A stretch of DNA of 10,811 bases from Ruminococcus flavefaciens (lineage in GTDB: Bacteria; Bacillota; Clostridia; Oscillospirales; Ruminococcaceae). Positions 5,817 through 10,811 of the stretch are shown piece after piece. Numbering within the stretch: the first letter of the stretch is position 1; the number at the start of each line of letters is the position of its first letter. The DNA lies in the NCBI GenBank assembly GCA_002373775.1, contig DFJW01000013.1, positions 1 through 10,811 of the forward strand. The letters run 5' to 3'. The notes beneath the pieces were generated by a model. That model ran no database searches, was not told the origin of the DNA, and was given only the letters and a program-made list of their open reading frames with translations. The position numbers were made by a program, and so were the translations under genes.

Positions 5817-6383
5817 TTAAAGTATCCCCAAGCCTTCAAGGAGAAGTTTGACACCTATCAGTATCAGGATCACTCCTCCGGCAATTTCCGCCTTTTCACC
5901 GAGTCTTCCGCCGAACCGGTTCCCTATGATTATCCCGGCAAATGACAGCAGAAATGTTATGATGCCTATGACTGAGACGGACAGCAGCAGGTTCATCTCT
6001 GCTGCTGCAAATACTATACCGACCGCAAGTGCGTCTATGCTTGTTGCAAGCGCGAGGATAAGCAGTTCACCATAGTGCAGATGATACTCTTCAGGCGCAT
6101 CCGTTTCATCGCCCAACATTGCTTCGACCAGCATTTTTCCGCCTATTATGCCGAGAAGCAAAAATGCGATCCAATGGCTGACTGATGTGATATATGTTTC
6201 AAATCGGCTTCCGAGAAAATAGCCGATCAGCGGCATGCCTGCCTGAAATATTCCAAATGCTCCGGCAGTTGCGATACCGCCTGTGTAGTCGATCTTTTTC
6301 ATGCTCAGCCCCTTACAGACCGATACAGAAAAAGCATCCATTGCAAGTCCGAACGAAAGGAGTATCAATTCTGTGATCCCCAT
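5817..6383 (-). CDS. mntP: manganese efflux pump MntP
   Basis: Inner-membrane exporter that protects against excess Mn2+. The 188 residues contain six hydrophobic segments in two similar halves, as in the MntP/DUF204 family. The first helix carries LSFGLAMDAFSVS with D16; the fourth carries the matching SIDALAVG, the paired-Asp signature essential for transport. I use the ATG at 6383 rather than an upstream GTG at 6389: GGAG (6392-6395) sits eight bases from the ATG but only two from the GTG, and the ATG puts the first key aspartate at residue 16, as in Escherichia coli MntP. It has a separate promoter at 6412-6440. The leader is only about 20 bases, too short for the Mn2+ riboswitch (yybP-ykoY) often found before mntP. 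It converges on the dockerin gene, with no evident functional link. Confidence 0.93.
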   Translation of the reverse strand: MGITELILLSFGLAMDAFSVSVCKGLSMKKIDYTGGIATAGAFGIFQAGMPLIGYFLGSRFETYITSVSHWIAFLLLGIIGGKMLVEAMLGDETDAPEEYHLHYGELLILALATSIDALAVGIVFAAAEMNLLLSVSVIGIITFLLSFAGIIIGNRFGGRLGEKAEIAGGVILILIGVKLLLEGLGIL

Positions 6384-6411
6384 GTACACATCTCCATTTA
6401 CTTCATATTTT

Positions 6412-6440
6412 ATTATAAGTTTATTAAATCGTAAGCTGAA
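6412..6440 (-). promoter_or_regulatory. putative mntP promoter
   Basis: On the minus strand a perfect TATAAT (6412-6417) is preceded at 17 bases by TTCAGC (6435-6440), a weak -35. It lies in the short gap between the GNAT gene and mntP, about 30 bases before the mntP ATG. The weak -35 suggests low basal output or an activator. Confidence 0.5.
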
Positions 6441-6443
6441 ATA

Positions 6444-6944
6444 TCACAGTTTGTACTCCATTACATAGTCATCCATCACAAAGCCGTTCCCTATATCAGA
6501 TACCGGTTCATCAATAACGACAAAGCCCGTTTTCCGGTATACCGCTATAGCGTGCTCATTGCGCTTGTTTACGGTCAGGTATACACGTTTTTTGCCGTGT
6601 GATGCGGCTTCCGAGAAAACCTTTCTCAGCATTTCCGAGGCTATACCTCTGCCGCGCTTCTCTTTTTTCAGATACAGTTTACTCAGAAAATATCTGTCGT
6701 CACTTTCCGGCTTAACAGCAAAATAGCCGCTGAGTTCATCGTCATCGTACACGCTGAAGTATGTGTAATCCTGCTCACTTATCTGTCTTTTCATTGCTTC
6801 GTATGACTGGAACCTGTCTACCATATAATCTATCTGCTCAGCCGATATTATCCCTGCGAAGCACTCATGCCATATACCGCAGGCAAGTTCCGCAACGCTT
6901 TTCAGTTCCGCGTCATTCTGCACTTTTTCGATAACTAAAGACAT
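6444..6944 (-). CDS. GNAT family N-acetyltransferase
   Basis: A 166-residue protein with the GNAT fold that moves an acetyl group from acetyl-CoA to an amine; the acceptor cannot be predicted. Beta strand 4 and the pyrophosphate-binding loop are seen as LSKLYLKKEKRGRGIASEML (88-106ff), with RGRGIA at 97-102 matching Q/RxxGxG/A. Motif B follows as NEHAIAVYRKTGF (129-141), with Y136 in the usual place of the general acid. The N-terminus, with WHECFAGIISAEQIDYM, resembles a common clostridial subgroup of uncharacterised acetyltransferases. The ATG has GGAG at 6951-6954, six bases away. It lies 58 bases after yebC, separated by a hairpin. It may be read by transcripts running through that hairpin, since no clear promoter is visible between them. 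Confidence 0.88.
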   Translation of the reverse strand: MSLVIEKVQNDAELKSVAELACGIWHECFAGIISAEQIDYMVDRFQSYEAMKRQISEQDYTYFSVYDDDELSGYFAVKPESDDRYFLSKLYLKKEKRGRGIASEMLRKVFSEAASHGKKRVYLTVNKRNEHAIAVYRKTGFVVIDEPVSDIGNGFVMDDYVMEYKL

Positions 6945-6955
6945 ATTTTTCTCCT

Positions 6956-6996
6956 AAAAATCAAGAATGAAGAACGGGCAGCCATTCTTCATTCTT
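6956..6996 (-). terminator. hairpin after yebC (weak intrinsic terminator or attenuator)
   Basis: A perfect 12-base inverted repeat, AAGAATGAAGAA (6963-6974) and TTCTTCATTCTT (6985-6996), with a 10-base loop that can close two more G-C pairs. On the minus strand the stem is followed by GA then TTTTT (6960-6956). The stem is AT-rich and the T-run offset by two bases, so termination may be partial. The T-run runs into the AGGAG ribosome site of the GNAT gene. Confidence 0.6.
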
Positions 6997-7002
6997 ATGT
7001 CA

Positions 7003-7737
7003 TTATTCCTCTTCGGGCATTTCCCAGTTGTGGTAAACGTTCTGAACATCATCGTTGTCTTCGAGATGCTCAAGAAGCAGATTCATCTTCTTTATTTGAT
7101 CCTCATCTGTGAGAGTAGCATATGTTGAAGGGATCTGCTCAACTTCAGCAGAGATAACGTTGTATCCCTTGCCGGTAAGTCCTTCGCGGAGAGCGTGAAC
7201 GTTCTCGGGAGCACACTCGATCTCAACGGTCTCTTCATTGATATCGAAATCATCTCCGCCGAATTCAAATACATCGTCCATTACTGCATCTTCATCAAGA
7301 CCTGTATTCTCAAGAATAACGATGCCCTTTGTGGTGAACATGAATGATACGCAGCCTATAGTTCCCAGATTGCCGCCGAACTTGTCAAAGTAATGACGTA
7401 CCTCACCTGCTGTTCTGTTACGGTTGTCTGTAAGGCACTCAACTATTACAGCGACACCGTTGGGACCGTATCCCTCGTATGTGATGTTCTCATAGTTGTT
7501 CTTGTCATCGCCGCCGGCTGCCTTCTTTATGATACGCTCGATATTGTCGTTGGGCACATTATTTGACTTGGCTTTTGCAATGAGATCACGAAGCTTTGCG
7601 TTGTTGTTCGGATCGGGACCGCCTTCTTTAACGACAACAGTAATTTCTCTGCCGATCTTAGTGAAGATCTTGCCCTTTGCCGCATCTGTAGCTTCTTTCT
7701 TACGTTTAATATTATTCCATTTTGAATGACCTGACAT
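7003..7737 (-). CDS. yebC: YebC/PmpR family protein (translation factor, formerly putative transcriptional regulator)
   Basis: A 244-residue cytoplasmic protein of the widely conserved YebC family, full length. The diagnostic N-terminus MSGHSKWNNIKRKKEATDAA (1-20) is present, followed by the helical first domain (KGKIFTKIGREI, IAKAKSNNVPNDNIERIIKK) and two alpha/beta domains starting near YEGYGPNGVAVIVECLTDNRNRT. Members were long annotated as DNA-binding regulators; more recent work on the family assigns a role in relieving ribosome stalling, for example at proline stretches. A place beside ribosome assembly genes fits the latter. The start is firm: AGGAG lies within the 3' end of mrnC and the ATG is four bases after the mrnC stop, so the two are coupled. 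The last gene before the hairpin at 6956-6996. Confidence 0.95.
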   Translation of the reverse strand: MSGHSKWNNIKRKKEATDAAKGKIFTKIGREITVVVKEGGPDPNNNAKLRDLIAKAKSNNVPNDNIERIIKKAAGGDDKNNYENITYEGYGPNGVAVIVECLTDNRNRTAGEVRHYFDKFGGNLGTIGCVSFMFTTKGIVILENTGLDEDAVMDDVFEFGGDDFDINEETVEIECAPENVHALREGLTGKGYNVISAEVEQIPSTYATLTDEDQIKKMNLLLEHLEDNDDVQNVYHNWEMPEEE

Positions 7738-7741
7738 ATTA

Positions 7742-8155
7742 TTACACTCCTGTCTGTACAGTATTTTCGTTTATGATTATTTTAAACAGCTCGCGTATGC
7801 GCTCATCTTTTCCTGTAAGCCATAAATAGCCGAAAAGGCACTCAATAGCAGTCGCACGTCTGTACTGTGCTGCTTCTGCATGCTTTGGCACTGTATTGCC
7901 TGTGGCATTTCTGCCGCGTTTCAGTACCGCCAGTTCACGCTCTTCAAGCCTGTCCGACAGCAGCTCATATGCTGCCGACTGATATTCGGCACATACAAGA
8001 CGTATTTTCGCTGAGTGGAGCTTGGCTACCGGCATATTTGCCTCAAGCAGCAGATGTTCCCTTACAAGCATATCATAGACACTGTCGCCTAAGAATGCAA
8101 GACTCAGCGGACTGTAATTATTCGCATCGCGTTCTGATAATATCTCTCTGTCCAT
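7742..8155 (-). CDS. mrnC: Mini-ribonuclease III (MrnC)
   Basis: A small RNase III-type endonuclease lacking the double-stranded RNA-binding domain; in Bacillus it trims both ends of 23S rRNA precursors in the 50S particle. The 137 residues match the family size. SPLSLAFLGDSVYDMLVREHL (15-35) holds the catalytic Asp (D24), and ATAIECLFGYLWL (101-113) holds the second acidic residue (E105). The basic GRNA segment near 81 is also typical. I start at the ATG at 8155; a TTG 24 bases upstream is in frame but would sit inside obgE and has no ribosome site. With the ATG the gap to the obgE stop is one base, so translation is probably by coupling, as no Shine-Dalgarno is visible. mrnC often sits near cysS; here it is in the obgE operon. 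Confidence 0.92.
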   Translation of the reverse strand: MDREILSERDANNYSPLSLAFLGDSVYDMLVREHLLLEANMPVAKLHSAKIRLVCAEYQSAAYELLSDRLEERELAVLKRGRNATGNTVPKHAEAAQYRRATAIECLFGYLWLTGKDERIRELFKIIINENTVQTGV

Positions 8156-8156
8156 A

Positions 8157-9506
<1,350 letters not shown>

Positions 9507-9791
9507 TTACTGCTCAACCTCGTAAACAGAAACCTTCTTGCGGTCACGACCGTAACGCTCGAACTTTACCTTTCCGCTTACTGTAGCGAAAATAGTATCG
9601 TCAGAACCAATGCCGACACCCTCGCCGGGATGGATATGTGTACCTCTCTGGCGGATGATGATGTTGCCAGCCTTTACATACTGACCGTCTGCTCTCTTGA
9701 CACCAAGTCTCTTAGCCTCGGAGTCACGGCCGTTCTTTGTAGAACCAACGCCCTTCTTATGAGCAAAGAACTGCATACTTATCTTAAACAT
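9507..9791 (-). CDS. rpmA: 50S ribosomal protein L27 with cleavable N-terminal extension
   Basis: L27 lies near the peptidyl-transferase centre, its N-terminal tail reaching the tRNA 3' ends. The 94 residues begin [19 protein letters not shown]. The first nine residues are the Firmicutes extension, which ends in the [LM]QFF motif and is cut by the Prp protease to expose AHKKG. The rest ([22 protein letters not shown], then [17 protein letters not shown]) is canonical L27. GGAGGTG at 9797-9803 lies inside the end of prp, five bases before the ATG; the gap to prp is two bases. The protease gene immediately upstream supports the processing call. Confidence 0.97.
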   Translation of the reverse strand: MFKISMQFFAHKKGVGSTKNGRDSEAKRLGVKRADGQYVKAGNIIIRQRGTHIHPGEGVGIGSDDTIFATVSGKVKFERYGRDRKKVSVYEVEQ

Positions 9792-9793
9792 AC

Positions 9794-10099
9794 TTACACC
9801 TCCGAAATAGTGATTTTGATAGTTCCGGGAAACTCTTCAAGTATCGCTTCAAAATGCTGCTTCAATCGGTACAGAAGCCTTCCGGCATTGTCTCCGGACG
9901 CTTTACAGATTATGACATCTTCCCCGACTTTCACATCCGGCTCGCAGCCGAATTCATCGAGAAGATTCACGATCAGCTGTACTGCTGATGAAACTGCCGC
10001 ACATGCAACATCCCTGCCGCTTTCAGCCAGACCTGCATGTCCGGACATTTTAAAGCCGGTAAGTTCCCCTGATGATCCATAGAATTCTGCACGGATCAT
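9794..10099 (-). CDS. prp: ribosomal-processing cysteine protease Prp (YsxB family)
   Basis: Cysteine protease that removes the N-terminal extension of L27 in Firmicutes. The 101 residues match the family length. The catalytic pair is visible: H21 in [10 protein letters not shown] and C33 in [10 protein letters not shown], one residue earlier than the H22/C34 reported for Staphylococcus aureus Prp. The downstream [12 protein letters not shown] helix and the [11 protein letters not shown] ending are also typical. It sits between rplU (gap three bases) and rpmA (gap two bases), the standard rplU-prp-rpmA order, so enzyme and substrate are made together. No strong Shine-Dalgarno is seen, suggesting translation coupled to rplU. 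It was once annotated only as a hypothetical ribosomal protein. Confidence 0.95.
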   Translation of the reverse strand: MIRAEFYGSSGELTGFKMSGHAGLAESGRDVACAAVSSAVQLIVNLLDEFGCEPDVKVGEDVIICKASGDNAGRLLYRLKQHFEAILEEFPGTIKITISEV

Positions 10100-10102
10100 G
10101 GA

Positions 10103-10414
10103 TTATGCCTTGATAGCTTCGATCTTAACCTGAGTGTAAGGCTGTCTGTGTCCCTGCTTCTTCTTTTCACCCTTCTTAGGCTTGTAAGTGAAAACAGTGA
10201 TCTTCTTAGCCTTGCCGTTCTTAACAACCTTAGCTTCTACTGCTGCACCGTCAACGTAAGGTGTACCTACCTTTATACCATCGTCTGCGCCGAGAGCTAC
10301 TACCTTGTCAAAAGTAACTGTCTCGTCAGCCTCTGCTGCAAGCTTCTCGATGAAGATGATATCTCCCTCATTTACCTGATACTGCTTTCCGCCGGTTTCA
10401 ATAACTGCGTACAT
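10103..10414 (-). CDS. rplU: 50S ribosomal protein L21
   Basis: Binds 23S rRNA in the large subunit. The 103 residues start with the family signature [14 protein letters not shown] and continue with the [34 protein letters not shown] region typical of L21's C-terminal half, in its usual place. An in-frame GTG three codons upstream (10423) extends the frame but is part of the ribosome site AGGTG, which lies six bases before the ATG at 10414, so the ATG is preferred. First gene of the rplU-prp-rpmA operon, read from the promoter at 10500-10528 through a structured leader. Confidence 0.97.
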   Translation of the reverse strand: MYAVIETGGKQYQVNEGDIIFIEKLAAEADETVTFDKVVALGADDGIKVGTPYVDGAAVEAKVVKNGKAKKITVFTYKPKKGEKKKQGHRQPYTQVKIEAIKA

Positions 10415-10493
10415 TTGTGGCACCTGCCTTTTCTATAAACTCGCTGTTACGGGTGTGTGTCACCACATCTTGAGGTACCCGTTTACATGCGGC
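10415..10493 (-). ncRNA. putative L21 leader (autoregulatory 5' structure of rplU)
   Basis: Between the promoter and rplU the minus-strand RNA can pair ACGGGT (10482-10477) with ACCCGT (10454-10449), enclosing a loop in which GTG and CAC pair as a smaller hairpin. Firmicutes rplU genes commonly carry an L21 leader here, thought to let L21 repress its own operon. The call rests on position and on the stem; the match to the family model was not computed. Confidence 0.6.
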
Positions 10494-10499
10494 AATAAT

Positions 10500-10528
10500 A
10501 TTTTACCACAGTGATCTGTATTTGTCAA
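10500..10528 (-). promoter_or_regulatory. sigma-A promoter of the rplU operon
   Basis: On the minus strand TTGACA (10523-10528, perfect) and TAAAAT (10500-10505, five of six) are separated by exactly 17 bases. Transcription should start near 10493, about 80 bases before rplU. The strength fits a ribosomal-protein operon. Confidence 0.85.
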
Positions 10529-10549
10529 GTGTTTTTTTCGATATTTTGC

Positions 10550-10579
10550 AAAAAAATGGGAACAGCATGCTGTCCCCAT
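10550..10579 (-). terminator. intrinsic terminator of the right-edge gene
   Basis: On the minus strand ATGGGGACAG / CTGTTCCCAT form a ten-base-pair stem (one G-U) around CATG, followed by seven T. The G-U pair is an A-C mismatch in the opposite transcript, so the signal points left. It lies eight bases after the stop of the edge gene and insulates the rplU promoter. Confidence 0.92.
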
Positions 10580-10586
10580 TCATCTT

Positions 10587-10811
10587 TTACCAGACCTTGT
10601 AATTCTCTACGCCGACTTTATAAGATGTGCCGGGTACAAAGAGGTCGGAAGGCTTGATCTCATGGCCGTTTTCTTTAGCCTGCTCTGTTGCTTTTCTCAT
10701 TTCCTTGAATGCTACACTGTTGAATACGATGCGCTGAACGTCTTCCTGCGGAGGCTTTGTGCCGAGGTATTCAAGGATAGCCTGCTGGAGATAGAAGTAT
10801 GAACGGAGCTG
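10587..10811 (-). CDS. C-terminal 74 residues of an unrecognised protein (5' end outside window)
   Basis: An open frame enters at the right edge and stops with TAA at 10587-10589. The 74 residues run from QLRSYFYLQQAILEYLG to VGVENYKVW. The first part is predicted mostly helical (FYLQQAILEYLG, VFNSVAFKEMRKATEQAKENG); the end is a short region rich in Gly, Val and Tyr that looks like beta strand. I do not recognise the family. That it is a real coding end is supported by codon use like its neighbours and by the strong terminator directly after the stop. No membrane segment or known motif appears in this part. Confidence 0.75.
   Translation of the reverse strand, partial: QLRSYFYLQQAILEYLGTKPPQEDVQRIVFNSVAFKEMRKATEQAKENGHEIKPSDLFVPGTSYKVGVENYKVW

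Noticed and set aside
6384..6404. Mn2+ riboswitch before mntP
   Set aside because: The predicted leader is only about 20 bases, too short for the element, and none of its conserved stems are visible.

Overview
The window looks like part of the chromosome of an anaerobic, fibre-degrading Firmicute, most likely a Ruminococcus or close relative (Oscillospiraceae). Three things support this: a secreted protein ending in a Ruminococcus-style type I dockerin, a three-gene NAD-linked [FeFe] hydrogenase of the electron-bifurcating type, and a Firmicutes-specific L27/Prp pair. The species is inferred; nothing here names it.

Left part (1-3713, minus strand): a hydrogenase operon read hydC (NuoE-like, 3713-3219), hydB (NuoF-like, 3189-1291), hydA (catalytic subunit, from 1276 and running off the left edge). 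Together they should make an NADH- and ferredoxin-linked H2-producing complex that disposes of fermentation reductant. A Rex-like site lies in the leader. Middle (3714-5810): a 462-base divergent intergenic region with a promoter on each strand and several palindromes. It is followed on the plus strand by a 58-residue DUF4250 gene and a 448-residue secreted protein (signal peptide, four InlB-type repeats, dockerin). A bidirectional terminator closes this unit.

Right part (5817-10579, minus strand): mntP (manganese exporter) with its own promoter, then reading from the right a consensus promoter, an L21 leader, rplU, prp, rpmA, a hairpin, obgE, mrnC, yebC, another hairpin and a GNAT acetyltransferase gene. 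The rplU-to-yebC block is a large-subunit assembly and translation cluster: L21 and L27, the protease that trims L27, the Obg GTPase, Mini-RNase III for 23S rRNA ends, and YebC. The right edge holds the C-terminal 74 residues of an unrecognised protein, closed by its own terminator.

Most of the window is conserved core sequence. The parts that ordinary annotation explains least are the 3714-4403 region, with its palindromes, small gene and paired repeats, and the dockerin protein it drives.
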